Positions 27,263 through 36,206 are shown, numbered from the stretch's first letter. The stretch is DNA of 64,000 nucleotides from Flavobacteriales bacterium (GCA_947449575.1 CANFRV010000004.1:1-64000); one strand, 5' to 3'. Translations and numbers: made by a program. Notes: generated from the letters alone by a model not told the origin.

Positions 27263-28063
27263 ATGAAAAAAAACATCATTTCTTTCTCGTTTATTATTTC
27301 TATGACTTCTATTTTTTCACAAGTTGAAATTTTAAATGAAAATTTTCAAACAGGGATGCCTATAAATTGGGAAATAATAAATCAAAATCCAGCTCCTCCA
27401 GTTGACCCAGCATATGTTAACGGATGGATTGTCATTGCAGATCCTGAAAATAATTCAGATTCTGTCATTGCTTCCACATCCTACTTCTCCCCTGTTGGTG
27501 TTTCAAACAATTGGTTAATAACTCCCCAAATCACGCTAGGTAATTATGGCAACTTTCTTTCTTGGGACGCGAAATCTCATGACGCCTCTTTTCCAGATGA
27601 TTATCTAATATTATTATCAAAAACAGGTAAATTAATGACGGATTTCATTGATACAATTGGTTCTATTCATCAAGAAAATTTCGAATGGATCTCCAGAAGC
27701 ACCAATTTGAATAATCCTACATTTCTTGGACAAGATATTTACATTGCCTTTGTGAATACTACTAATAATGGTTTTAAACTATATCTTGACTCAATAATTG
27801 TAACAAAAAACGACCCTGTTTCACTTACAGAAATTAGCAGTACAGAAATTAGTATTTTTCCAAATCCAGTAACTGAATATTTGCAAATTCAATCTCCTTT
27901 CGAAGTTTCATTCGTGTCAATAAAAAACACTTCTGGCCAGGTATTGATTGAACAAAATAGCAATAATAAAATAGACACCTCTCTTTTGAGTCCTGGCTAT
28001 TATATAATTGAAATTACTGCAAAAGGATATACAATTAAACGAAAATTCTTAAAAATAGATTAA
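27263..28063 (+). CDS. Choice-of-anchor J protein with T9SS sorting domain
   Basis: A 266-residue secreted protein. It has a signal peptide (residues 1-19), then a cleaved-adhesin/choice-of-anchor J type jelly-roll domain (about 22-185): ILNENFQTGMPINWEIIN, NNWLITPQITLGNYGNFLSW and DIYIAFVNTT. A type A T9SS sorting domain ends it (ISIFPNPVTEYLQI, LSPGYYIIEITAKG, KRKFLKID). It is probably delivered to the cell surface by type IX secretion and may bind glycans or proteins. It is convergent with the following lipoprotein gene, nine bases apart. Confidence 0.82.
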   Translation: MKKNIISFSFIISMTSIFSQVEILNENFQTGMPINWEIINQNPAPPVDPAYVNGWIVIADPENNSDSVIASTSYFSPVGVSNNWLITPQITLGNYGNFLSWDAKSHDASFPDDYLILLSKTGKLMTDFIDTIGSIHQENFEWISRSTNLNNPTFLGQDIYIAFVNTTNNGFKLYLDSIIVTKNDPVSLTEISSTEISIFPNPVTEYLQIQSPFEVSFVSIKNTSGQVLIEQNSNNKIDTSLLSPGYYIIEITAKGYTIKRKFLKID

Positions 28064-28072
28064 TTATTTTGT

Positions 28073-28717
28073 TTAAAAGATCATTTTGTGCTTAGTTATA
28101 TCTTTCTCTACTTCTATCGAGATTGAATCTTTTAGTTCAGCTTTTACAGCACCTCCCCAGCCAGGACCTTCGATTACCTCTACAGATTTATACTTATAAC
28201 AGTTTCCATTCCAGGAAAATAAACAATTATAAAACACATCCTGCCCTTGATCTTTGTCATTAAATCTCAACAATAAATCATCATGTTTCGTTTTTGACTT
28301 TTTAGTACCGATCAGATTTGCTACAAAACCATTAACTTTGACTAATTCTCCTCTTTCCCTTACAAAAATCAAAAGGCGTCTTAATGGGAATCCATTGGTT
28401 TTAGCCTTTACCTGAATTAAAAAGGCATCTTCAATTGATACATTTTCAATAAATGGCAATACATGAAAGAAACGCGGAGAACAATCCGGATTCAAATAAT
28501 CACCAGTCACGCTATTTTTAGTTGAACAAACGTGAAGCTCCTCTAAAAGTTTAACAACTTTCGGATCATCAAATTGATCTTTATCAAATAGTGTTTCAAT
28601 ATTTCTCATACCTGATAGACCATTTTTGTTATTTTTTGGACTTGCTAATTTTTCATCATTATCAGTTGAACAAGAAAAAATTGAGAAGAGTAAAGAAAAA
28701 ATAAGTAAATATTTCAT
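28073..28717 (-). CDS. Hypothetical lipoprotein
   Basis: A 214-residue lipoprotein with the signal MKYLLIFSLLFSIFSC. The mature part has a Cys-containing pair, LHVCSTKNSVTGDYLNPDC, and a beta-rich C-terminal region with NCLFSWNGNCYKYKSVEV. I recognise no family. It follows mvaB with a 57-base gap on the same strand, so co-transcription is possible, but the proteins suggest no shared task. Confidence 0.65.
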   Translation of the reverse strand: MKYLLIFSLLFSIFSCSTDNDEKLASPKNNKNGLSGMRNIETLFDKDQFDDPKVVKLLEELHVCSTKNSVTGDYLNPDCSPRFFHVLPFIENVSIEDAFLIQVKAKTNGFPLRRLLIFVRERGELVKVNGFVANLIGTKKSKTKHDDLLLRFNDKDQGQDVFYNCLFSWNGNCYKYKSVEVIEGPGWGGAVKAELKDSISIEVEKDITKHKMIF

Positions 28718-28774
28718 TTTTTATAAATTATTAAACTGTTAATAATGAAAACCTTGCACTTTTATTAAGGTGTT

Positions 28775-29632
28775 TCAGGATGGAAAAATAGATAAAGCTA
28801 ATTCTAACGATTTATTAAATAACTTAGAATTAATCCCCGTTTTAATTTCATTGGTATCAAACCAATTCAACATTATTTCGGTTGGCATATTACCTGTTAA
28901 TTCGTTGGAAGCCATTGGACATCCACCAAATCCTTTTATTGCTCCATCAAATCTCCGGCACCCAGCATTATAAGCAGACTCAACTATAGAAATTGCGTTT
29001 TCAGGAGTTGTATGTAGGTGTGCTCCAAATTCCACATGAGGTAAGGATGGAATTAAAGCTTTAAACAAATAATCAATGGATGCAGGAGTTGCAATCCCAA
29101 TTGTATCGGATAATGCTTGAATTTTTATATCAAATTTTGAATATAATAGTTCGCACCAATTAATCACTATATCTGAATTCCACTCATCCCCATAGGGATT
29201 TCCAAAACCCATTGAAAGATACAAGACCATTTCTTTATTACTTTTTACTGCTAATTCTCGAATAGCCTCTACTCTTTTTAACGACTCAGCTATTGATGAA
29301 TTTGTATTTCTTTGCTGAAATGACTCGGAAACAGAGAACGGAAATCCTAAATAATTAATTTCTTCGAATTTACAAGCATCGACAGCACCTCTTTCGTTCG
29401 CTATTATCGCTAATAATTTAGTGGAATTTTTTAGCTCTAAATTCTGTAATACTTCTGCTGTATCTTTTAACTGAGGAATTGCCTGAGGAGAAACGAAACT
29501 TCCAAAATCGATTGTATCAAAACCACAGTTAATAAGAGAGTTGATGTATTTTACTTTTATTTCCGTAGGAATAAAATCATGCAATCCTTGCATGGCGTCC
29601 CTTGGACATTCAATAATTTTGATTTCTGACAT
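28775..29632 (-). CDS. mvaB: Hydroxymethylglutaryl-CoA lyase
   Basis: A 285-residue HMGL-like TIM barrel that should cleave HMG-CoA to acetoacetate and acetyl-CoA, the last step of leucine breakdown. Visible motifs are ECPRDAMQGLHDFIPTEIKV (substrate and metal Asp), FGSFVSP, ALSDTIGIATP, AHLHTT with metal-binding His residues, and the signature FGGCPMA with the catalytic Cys. It starts four bases after the pyrD stop, so it is probably co-transcribed with pyrD although the pathways differ. HMGL proteins can be confused with other DRE-TIM enzymes, but the GGCPMA motif is specific. Confidence 0.9.
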   Translation of the reverse strand: MSEIKIIECPRDAMQGLHDFIPTEIKVKYINSLINCGFDTIDFGSFVSPQAIPQLKDTAEVLQNLELKNSTKLLAIIANERGAVDACKFEEINYLGFPFSVSESFQQRNTNSSIAESLKRVEAIRELAVKSNKEMVLYLSMGFGNPYGDEWNSDIVINWCELLYSKFDIKIQALSDTIGIATPASIDYLFKALIPSLPHVEFGAHLHTTPENAISIVESAYNAGCRRFDGAIKGFGGCPMASNELTGNMPTEIMLNWFDTNEIKTGINSKLFNKSLELALSIFPS

Positions 29633-29636
29633 ATTT

Positions 29637-30677
29637 TTAAGTCGTTAATTTATGCAGAATTGCCTTGTTTATTCGTTTCACCAATGCAGGTCCTTCATAA
29701 ATAAATCCTGTATATAATTGCACTAAATCAGCACCAGCCTCTATTTTCTCTAATGCATCCTCCGCAGAATGTATTCCTCCAACACCTATTATAGGAAAAG
29801 ACTTGTTCGATTTGTTTGATAAATATCGAATCACCTCCGTAGACCTATTTTTTACTGGAATTCCGGATAAACCACCAGTGCCAATAGATTCTATTTTTTG
29901 AGAACTAGTGTGCGTCAAATTATCTCGTGAAATAGTTGTGTTCGTAGCAATAATTCCATCTAATTTAATTTCATCAACAATTTCTATAATATCATCTAAT
30001 TGCTCATTTGTTAAATCAGGAGCGATTTTCAGTAAGATAGGTTTCGGATTAACTTTAAGTTCATTATGTCTTTTTATTTCAACTAATAATTGCTTAAGAG
30101 GTTCTTTTTCTTGTAATTCTCTAAGATTAGGTGTATTAGGTGAAGAAACATTTACAACAAAATAATCAACGTAATCGAATAACTCATTGAACGCATAAAC
30201 ATAGTCATTCAAAGCGTTTTCATTGGAAGTAATTTTATTTTTCCCAATATTCCCTCCTATTATAATTTTTGTTTTTTTCTTCTTTAGATTCTCAATCGCA
30301 ATTTTAACCCCATCATTATTAAACCCCATACGATTAATAATACCTTGATCATCTTTCAATCGAAACAAACGAGGCTTCTCATTACCTGGTTGTCCCTTTG
30401 GCGTTACTGTTCCAATTTCAATAAAACCAAAACCACAATATGCTAAATCATTGTACATTGTTGCATTCTTATCAAAGCCAGCAGCTAGTCCAACTGGGTT
30501 TTCAAATTTTATTCCAAAAACAGTTTTTTCTAATCTAACATCTTTCACCAAATACAGTTTTGTCCAAATAAATTTCATACCAGGTATCTTTAGCATGCTT
30601 TTAATTAAAAATGCAGTAAAATAATGAACTTTTTCAGGGTCAAATAAAAATAGTATATTTCTTATGATTTTATACAT
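29637..30677 (-). CDS. pyrD: Dihydroorotate dehydrogenase (quinone), class 2
   Basis: A 346-residue FMN enzyme of pyrimidine synthesis, oxidising dihydroorotate to orotate with electrons going to quinone. The start is ATG 30675-30677 ([20 protein letters not shown]), giving the N-terminal membrane-associating helices of class 2. Core motifs include [62 protein letters not shown] (catalytic Ser) and the FMN phosphate loop [17 protein letters not shown] longer frame to 30710 overlaps the promoter and is unlikely. It is followed closely by mvaB. Confidence 0.95.
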   Translation of the reverse strand: MYKIIRNILFLFDPEKVHYFTAFLIKSMLKIPGMKFIWTKLYLVKDVRLEKTVFGIKFENPVGLAAGFDKNATMYNDLAYCGFGFIEIGTVTPKGQPGNEKPRLFRLKDDQGIINRMGFNNDGVKIAIENLKKKKTKIIIGGNIGKNKITSNENALNDYVYAFNELFDYVDYFVVNVSSPNTPNLRELQEKEPLKQLLVEIKRHNELKVNPKPILLKIAPDLTNEQLDDIIEIVDEIKLDGIIATNTTISRDNLTHTSSQKIESIGTGGLSGIPVKNRSTEVIRYLSNKSNKSFPIIGVGGIHSAEDALEKIEAGADLVQLYTGFIYEGPALVKRINKAILHKLTT

Positions 30678-30693
30678 ATGACGATCTTTTATA

Positions 30694-30723
30694 CAAAGAT
30701 ATAAATGCAAAACGAGGTAACAA
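30694..30723 (-). promoter_or_regulatory. pyrD promoter
   Basis: On the minus strand: TTG (30723-30721), 19 bases, then TATCTTTG (30701-30694), 16 bases ahead of the pyrD ATG. The upstream element lies in the loop of the preceding gene's terminator. Confidence 0.8.
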
Positions 30724-30737
30724 CCGCTACCTCGTTT
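30710..30737 (-). terminator. Terminator after DUF6089 gene
   Basis: A 10-bp perfect stem (AAACGAGGTA with TACCTCGTTT) with an 8-base loop, followed on the minus strand by a short T-run. It overlaps the pyrD promoter. Confidence 0.7.
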
Positions 30738-30764
30738 AATTTAAAAAATAAATATTTTAAATTA

Positions 30765-31856
30765 TTAGAATTTGTATTTACCTTTCTGCAATTTATAATG
30801 TTTATGCGTTTTGGTATAATTTCTATAGGTCACATTTTTTGTTAAAATTACACTAATATAGTAATAAGAATCTTTTTGAATATCACCACGCTGTTGTCCT
30901 GTACCAAACCATTGATTATTACCACTTCTGTCAGATAATGCCGCTGCAGTAGCTCCTTTTTGAGCCTGTAATAAACCTTTGTCGTAATAAGAACCATGAA
31001 CGTCATCAATATAATCAGAAAAAGTTTTAACATAAGAAGCTTCAACACCAATTCTCCACGCTCTGCTAATTCCAACGCGAAAACCTACACCAATTGGCAC
31101 ATTTACGGTTACAGGAAGATGTTTTTTTATCCCACCCGCTAATCCTTCTCCCTCCGTTGATAATGGTCTCAAATTAACCCATTTCCCTTGGTATTTAGCT
31201 TGACTAATAAATCCAACAAGACCAATTCCTGCAAAAACAAAAACCTGTTCATTTCTGTTCTTAAAACCGTGAAGTCCTCTAATATTATATCGCCTACCTA
31301 CTTTTTCTTTTTTGTAAATCATGAAATCCAAACGCTGTGAAATATCAATGATTGGAGCTCTAAAACTAAGATTCCGAACACTTCGGTATTTATCTTTCGT
31401 TAAAGCATCATCCCCTTTTAACATTCCTACATACAAAGATGTCGTTGTAGCGAAAATAGAATGAAATCGATAACGATACCCTAAATTAATTGCCACAGAG
31501 GTAGAAGGCCAATCCAAATCTTTTAACCTATAATCTGTTCCTATCTGGTCTTTCCCTCCTAAGTCACCTAGAAATTGAGTTGCAGAAAAACCAATTCGAA
31601 TTTCCTTTTTATTCAAGGTCCAATTTTTTTTACCATTGAATCGAGTTGCCCCTCCATCGAAAACATCATAAGGCATTTCACTGCTCAATAAGGAAGAATA
31701 AACGGTGGGTTGATTTTTTTTAATGAGTTCGTATGAAGGTAGTACGTAGGGGTTTTTTATGTTTAATGAAAAATTACTAATCACTGAAGAAGACTGCTGA
31801 GACAGTAAACTTGATGTTATAGTAATAATTAAAATTAAACTTAAAATATACTTCAT
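30765..31856 (-). CDS. DUF6089 (PorG-like) outer-membrane protein
   Basis: A 363-residue exported protein starting at ATG 31854-31856 (MKYILSLILIITITSSLLSQ signal peptide). The mature part holds the DUF6089-type pattern: IRIGFSATQFLGDLGG, VAINLGYRYRFHSIFATTTSLYVGMLKGDDA, FVFAGIGLVGF and VNVPIGVGFRVGISRAWRIGVEASY. This family includes PorG, an outer-membrane component linked to type IX secretion and gliding, but many paralogues exist and this copy is not near other por/gld genes. It has its own terminator. Confidence 0.7.
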   Translation of the reverse strand: MKYILSLILIITITSSLLSQQSSSVISNFSLNIKNPYVLPSYELIKKNQPTVYSSLLSSEMPYDVFDGGATRFNGKKNWTLNKKEIRIGFSATQFLGDLGGKDQIGTDYRLKDLDWPSTSVAINLGYRYRFHSIFATTTSLYVGMLKGDDALTKDKYRSVRNLSFRAPIIDISQRLDFMIYKKEKVGRRYNIRGLHGFKNRNEQVFVFAGIGLVGFISQAKYQGKWVNLRPLSTEGEGLAGGIKKHLPVTVNVPIGVGFRVGISRAWRIGVEASYVKTFSDYIDDVHGSYYDKGLLQAQKGATAAALSDRSGNNQWFGTGQQRGDIQKDSYYYISVILTKNVTYRNYTKTHKHYKLQKGKYKF

Positions 31857-32015
31857 TTTGTTATTATTGAATAAGTCGAAACTATATACAGCCACGAAAA
31901 TAAGAAAAAAAAATTAATAATAGTTTAAGTTCAAATAAAATAATTAAAATCTATTTGTTAAAAAAAATAATCACTATTATTAATTTTCGTCACTCATTAT
32001 TCATAATTTTCTTTT

Positions 32016-32447
32016 TTACTGTATTTGTAGTTCAAAACAATACACAATTCCATCCGTCAACGATGTCAAAACAATAGTACTGTTTGAAGTTTTATCGAGA
32101 TAGAAATTTAAGATGTCTGCTGTATCATTTGGCTTAGAAAAATGCAATGTTTTATATGAATTCATTCCAATCCCTTGAATTCCTTCACTTTGAAAAAGAC
32201 TCGCTTTATAGATGTTTTGGCTATCCTTAAATCGTACAAACCATTCATAAATAGTTTCGTAAGGCCTATCTAAATTAGCTAAATAATAATCACCTTCCGC
32301 ATCGGTCAACAAGTACCATGATTTTGTTTCCGCTAAAGCTCCTCTGTAGAGTTTATAATTTGATTTCTGAATAATAACTGTTTCTTTTTCTTGTGAAAAA
32401 ACAGTTATTTGTGTCATTAGAAAAAGAAATAGTAATTTTCTAATCAT
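32016..32447 (-). CDS. Small secreted protein, last gene of ECF operon
   Basis: A 143-residue exported protein. I use the ATG at 32445-32447 (MIRKLLFLFLMTQITVFSQ), which overlaps the stop of the gene before by eight bases. The signal-peptide end and first mature residues (ITVFSQEKETVIIQKSNYK) resemble those of the preceding gene (ITVFCQKESVILKKEYQ). The rest is beta-rich with SWYLLTDAEGDYYLANLD and NSTIVLTSLTDGIVYCFELQ, and I know no family. The two genes look like diverged partners. It is the end of a four-gene unit with an ECF sigma factor. Confidence 0.65.
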   Translation of the reverse strand: MIRKLLFLFLMTQITVFSQEKETVIIQKSNYKLYRGALAETKSWYLLTDAEGDYYLANLDRPYETIYEWFVRFKDSQNIYKASLFQSEGIQGIGMNSYKTLHFSKPNDTADILNFYLDKTSNSTIVLTSLTDGIVYCFELQIQ

Positions 32448-32829
32448 TGCGAACAAGCGTTAAGTTCATCGGAGCTAAAAAAACTTGTTTACCATTCAAG
32501 ACATGTGTTGCGGAGATATTGGTAATAAAAATCATGCTATTATAACTGCAACATTTCCTGATTTCTTCACAAAGTGAGTCAGGTAAATAATTTCCAATAA
32601 TTTCAAGTTCTTTCTGTCCATACTGTATTTTAAATCCATCGACTGTAAAATCATTCCTACCGTTGACTTCAATTCTATTACAAACCAAAGCATAATCTAT
32701 ATTCCCAGATGATAATCCGGCAATATTACCAAAAAATGAATTTTGATATTCTTTTTTTAAAATTACTGACTCTTTTTGACAAAATACAGTAATTTGAATA
32801 AAAAAACTAAGAATTAATAGCGTTTTCAT
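32440..32829 (-). CDS. Small secreted protein, possibly GldM C-terminal-like
   Basis: A 129-residue exported protein with a signal peptide (MKTLLILSFFIQITVFCQ). The mature part (IDYALVCNRIEVNGRNDFTVDGF, then GNYLPDSLCEEIRKCC, then IFITNISATHVLNGKQVFLAPMNLTLV) follows the strand-helix-strand order seen in the last domain of the gliding/secretion protein GldM. That resemblance is by eye and moderate. Its start overlaps the membrane-protein gene before it by 23 bases, suggesting translational coupling. A surface or periplasmic partner for the anti-sigma-like protein is inference. Confidence 0.65.
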   Translation of the reverse strand: MKTLLILSFFIQITVFCQKESVILKKEYQNSFFGNIAGLSSGNIDYALVCNRIEVNGRNDFTVDGFKIQYGQKELEIIGNYLPDSLCEEIRKCCSYNSMIFITNISATHVLNGKQVFLAPMNLTLVRND

Positions 32830-34447
32830 TTATTAAGTTATGAATAAATTCAATATTTTCATCCTTCTTGTTAATGACAGTCACCTTAATAAATCCATTT
32901 TTTATAGATTTGGCAGTATAGTCTAACACATACCCCATACTACCATTAGAATCTAATACAAATAACGTATTTGAATTTTTCTCAAAACAACCAAATTTAT
33001 CTAAATCACGTGCTGTATTTGAACCGAAAGAAAAACAAAGGTCCTGATCGTTATCGAATATATAAGCAGATTTTACATCAGCAATAGTATTACCATAAAA
33101 GGAGAAACCAACTTCTTCTTTATACGCTAAAGGATACTCAATTGGATGATCACAATTAAAAATCCCAAATGTAACCGTTTGAAAACTTGCTGCAAACCTG
33201 TTTGGTTTTCCCGCCGAATTCTCTTCTTGCCGCATAGCATTGTAAAGCAAAGTTTCACTTGGATTATCAACTAATGTTTTTAGTTTGGATTCCTGTTGTA
33301 ACTTTTCGAATATCAGTTTTTTCTTTTCGATTTCTAATTCTTGTTTCTTATTTTGACAAAAAGCGATTGACTTAGATAAATTTATTTCAGCCTCTTCCTT
33401 TTTAATGCCATTCAAGACGGGTCGGACACCTATTTTGAACTTCTCCGTTTTCGAAGAAAATGAGGCGAAATAAGTATCATTTTCTTTCACTAAATCAACC
33501 TCACTCCAAATCTTTTTCGTGAATGATTTATCGTATTTCTTTTTTGAATTAACTTCAAATTCCATACCTATAAATTTTTCTAATTCTGGGAATTCATTTT
33601 CATCAAATGCTAAGTCAAATCTCTGATTTCCTTCAATGGGTAAGAAATTCTCTATTCTTGTAGGTTCGATTATTTTTTTACTTGAGATTTCATTCGAAGT
33701 AATTTTAGCGGTCGTTTCAACTAACTCTTTTTTTAGCTGATTTAGTTCGTTCCTTTTATCTGAAATAGAATTTTTTGAAGTATTAAAACTAGCAGGATAA
33801 TTGATCCACTCTTTTTGATCTTCTTCAAGCTTCCAAAATGTAAAAGAAGATGGATCTTTTCTTAATACCATAGAAACCTCAATAGGTTTTGAAGGAGATA
33901 TCTTAATTTTCTCACCTGTTTCCCCTCCTCTAATTTCTATCATCCCAGCCGATTCAAAAGCACTATTTTTTTGATAATCCATTGGAATTCCTGCGATAAA
34001 AGCATCTGCTTTATCATTAAACTCTCTTATTTTTATCTCCACTTTTTTTTCAGGAGAACTTGGAATTAAACTTCCTTTTGGAATAAAAATACTGGTTCCT
34101 GAAGGGAGATTAATGGTTTGCTCTACCGAGGCGTCGATTGAATAAGTTGTGAATTGTTGAACTAAACTTTCTTTAATAGGATGAAAACACTTTGTGTCCT
34201 CTGGCAATAATGCTGAACTTTGTTTAGTAGAGGTATTATCATTTATTAATTCTTTTGAATTTACAATACTTATGGACATTAACAATGTGAGAGAAGCCAA
34301 GCCTACAGGTCCATAAAACCATGGATTTTTCCAAATTGGAGGTTTTAACTTTTTAAACTCATTAAGGACTTGATTAAAATCCTGTTTCGATGCAACGTGA
34401 TTTGAATTCATCGGTTTCCTGTCCAGAATTATTTTTAGTTTTTTCAT
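32807..34447 (-). CDS. Single-pass membrane protein paired with ECF sigma factor
   Basis: A 546-residue protein with a short cytosolic N terminus (about 1-42, with KQDFNQVLNEFKKLKPPIW), one transmembrane helix (about 45-63) and a large periplasmic part. The first periplasmic domain (about 105-215) has LPSGTSIFIPKGSLI, VEIKIREFNDKADAFIAGIP and SAGMIEIRGGETGE, a pattern I associate with Bacteroidota envelope proteins. Coiled-coil-like stretches lie near 225-255 and 355-392. The topology and its position eight bases after the sigma gene fit an anti-sigma factor or sensor, but no known zinc anti-sigma motif is present. An alternative start is the ATG at 34411. Confidence 0.65.
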   Translation of the reverse strand: MKKLKIILDRKPMNSNHVASKQDFNQVLNEFKKLKPPIWKNPWFYGPVGLASLTLLMSISIVNSKELINDNTSTKQSSALLPEDTKCFHPIKESLVQQFTTYSIDASVEQTINLPSGTSIFIPKGSLIPSSPEKKVEIKIREFNDKADAFIAGIPMDYQKNSAFESAGMIEIRGGETGEKIKISPSKPIEVSMVLRKDPSSFTFWKLEEDQKEWINYPASFNTSKNSISDKRNELNQLKKELVETTAKITSNEISSKKIIEPTRIENFLPIEGNQRFDLAFDENEFPELEKFIGMEFEVNSKKKYDKSFTKKIWSEVDLVKENDTYFASFSSKTEKFKIGVRPVLNGIKKEEAEINLSKSIAFCQNKKQELEIEKKKLIFEKLQQESKLKTLVDNPSETLLYNAMRQEENSAGKPNRFAASFQTVTFGIFNCDHPIEYPLAYKEEVGFSFYGNTIADVKSAYIFDNDQDLCFSFGSNTARDLDKFGCFEKNSNTLFVLDSNGSMGYVLDYTAKSIKNGFIKVTVINKKDENIEFIHNLINENAINS

Positions 34448-34455
34448 ACCCTATT

Positions 34456-35025
34456 TTATTTTTTAATAAACAGTTGTTTTAATTTTTCCAAGGCTCTAAA
34501 AGTCTTTACTTTAGCATTGTTTTCTGTTAAATCTAATATTTCCCCCATTTCTCTAAAACTTCTTTTTTCAAAAAAGCGTAATTCAATTAATTGCATATCA
34601 TTCTCTTTTAATTGCGATAAACATGCAAACATTTGCTTTTTATTGATTTCATTTGAATCCTCTTCAAGTTCTTCAGCAATTTCAAAAAGGTGCACACTTT
34701 CAACATTCACAACCCTTTCTGCTTTTTTATCCCTAAAAGCCTGGTACAATTCACTTTTAGCAATTCTATATAACCAAGAAGCAAAAGGCACTCCTCTATA
34801 TTCATATTTATTAATATTATTTAAGGCCTTCATAAAAACTTGCGAAGTAACATCAAATGCTAAATCTTCATCATCCATTCTTTGAAAAATGTATCTAAAA
34901 ATTTGCTCATGGTACTCTTTGTATAAGGGAGCAAAGCACGCAGGATCCTTCTGGGCTTTCTGTATCCAAGTCAGCTCTTGCTCAAGCCAAACGTTGGATT
35001 TGTGGTACAATGGGTTTACTGACAT
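34456..35025 (-). CDS. ECF-type RNA polymerase sigma factor
   Basis: A 189-residue sigma-70 family protein with regions 2 and 4 only. Region 2 includes YKEYHEQIFRYIFQRM, DLAFDVTSQVFMKAL and VPFASWLYRIAKSELYQAFRDKK. The region 4 helix-turn-helix includes LIELRFFEKRSFREMGEILD and ENNAKVKTFRALEKLKQLF. There is no region 1 or 3, so it belongs to the extracytoplasmic-function class. It is the first gene of the four-gene unit and its downstream neighbour has a transmembrane segment, as sigma/anti-sigma pairs do. Target promoters are unknown; autoregulation is probable but not shown. Confidence 0.9.
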   Translation of the reverse strand: MSVNPLYHKSNVWLEQELTWIQKAQKDPACFAPLYKEYHEQIFRYIFQRMDDEDLAFDVTSQVFMKALNNINKYEYRGVPFASWLYRIAKSELYQAFRDKKAERVVNVESVHLFEIAEELEEDSNEINKKQMFACLSQLKENDMQLIELRFFEKRSFREMGEILDLTENNAKVKTFRALEKLKQLFIKK

Positions 35026-35254
35026 GGTTTTTGAGTTTGAGTTTTATTTTCTAGTTTTTTATAAAGTTTTAGCTTTACAAATTAATAACGCACATATTTC
35101 AATCCGTTACACTTCAAACGCAATTATTTTTCTACTTCGTATATTTAACTTATAAATTCATTAGAATTATATTGGATTATTTAAAACTGAACTACCTACA
35201 TCCAAACTATATAATAAAAAACGAATCTATTTGAACAAATAAAAGATAACTTAT

Positions 35255-36028
35255 TTACAGTTTACGCGCGATGTATAAAATTTCACCTGGTTGTAATCTG
35301 TATCGCAGTATAAGTTCCTTGCTAAAAAAAGACTCTTGAATAAACTCATCCACTTGAAAACCGGCTTTTCTCAACCAATCGGGATAATCCTTACCAAATA
35401 GACGTACATGATCTTTTTGCCAATAAAACTTTTCCCTATCTTGAGGTGAAATTATTTTTGAATCCTCAAACGTAAGTTCTCGAGAAAAATCTTGGGGTAC
35501 TTGCATAATACCCCAGCCTCCTGGCTTCATTACCCTATACAATTCAGTCATGCACTGCAAAGCATCATCCACATGTTCCAGCACATGATTGCAAAAAATA
35601 ACATCAAATCTATTATCCTCTAATGGAATAGCATGTAAATCAAAGTGAATATCCGCTAAAGGTGAAATTAAATCCCCCGTCAGATATTTTATATTAGCTT
35701 GTTTTTTAAATTTCTCATAAAAACATTGTTCAGGAGCAATGTGCAAAACATCTAAATTATTACCTGTAAAAAAATTAGAAAAATCCCTCAAATATAACCA
35801 CATTAACCTATGCCTTTCAAGTGTTAAATCACAAGGGCATAAAACGTTGTCTCTTTGAGCAGCCTTGGAACCATACGATAAAAATTTGCTAAAAGTTCTC
35901 TCACAAACTGGACACTCAACATTTGAACCTTTATAAAGAAATGGAGCGATTTTTTTAAATGGATAGCTCATTCGAATCAATAAGGGACGAGGTAATTTAT
36001 TCAATAAAAAGGAATAAAGTTTTTTCAT
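35255..36028 (-). CDS. SAM-dependent methyltransferase with N-terminal zinc ribbon
   Basis: A 257-residue protein. An N-terminal Cys-rich segment (VECPVCERTF at about 38-47, then NVLCPCDLTLERHR) looks like a zinc ribbon. A class I methyltransferase follows: DVLHIAPEQCFYEKF in place of the usual glycine motif, YLTGDLISPLADIHFDL, and the DVIFCNHVLEHVDDALQCMTELYRVMKPGGWG core typical of Methyltransf_11. There is no signal peptide. The substrate is not evident. The first SAM motif has a reduced glycine content, so cofactor binding may be atypical. It has its own -7 box. Confidence 0.75.
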   Translation of the reverse strand: MKKLYSFLLNKLPRPLLIRMSYPFKKIAPFLYKGSNVECPVCERTFSKFLSYGSKAAQRDNVLCPCDLTLERHRLMWLYLRDFSNFFTGNNLDVLHIAPEQCFYEKFKKQANIKYLTGDLISPLADIHFDLHAIPLEDNRFDVIFCNHVLEHVDDALQCMTELYRVMKPGGWGIMQVPQDFSRELTFEDSKIISPQDREKFYWQKDHVRLFGKDYPDWLRKAGFQVDEFIQESFFSKELILRYRLQPGEILYIARKL

Positions 36029-36047
36029 TTTTCGTTATGTAATTACG

Positions 36048-36055
36048 CAAATTTA
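36048..36055 (-). promoter_or_regulatory. -7 promoter box of zinc-ribbon methyltransferase gene
   Basis: TAAATTTG on the minus strand, 19 bases before the ATG, with TTTG 22 bases further upstream. Confidence 0.55.
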
Positions 36056-36206
36056 AACAAGAATTAACAAAGAACTGCAAAAGGGTATGAAAGTATTCAT
36101 AAATCATAGTAAATTTATGGCTTGGGGACATTAAATTTTCCAGTAGAATTAGATATAAGAATTTTGAGCAATAGATATAATTTTTCAAAAAAGAAGTGAA
36201 TATAGT

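Noticed and set aside
34517-34885. Plus-strand open frame of 122 residues
   Set aside because: It is antisense to the ECF sigma factor, whose regions 2 and 4 are clear; the plus-strand product is Ser/Leu-rich with no recognisable feature.
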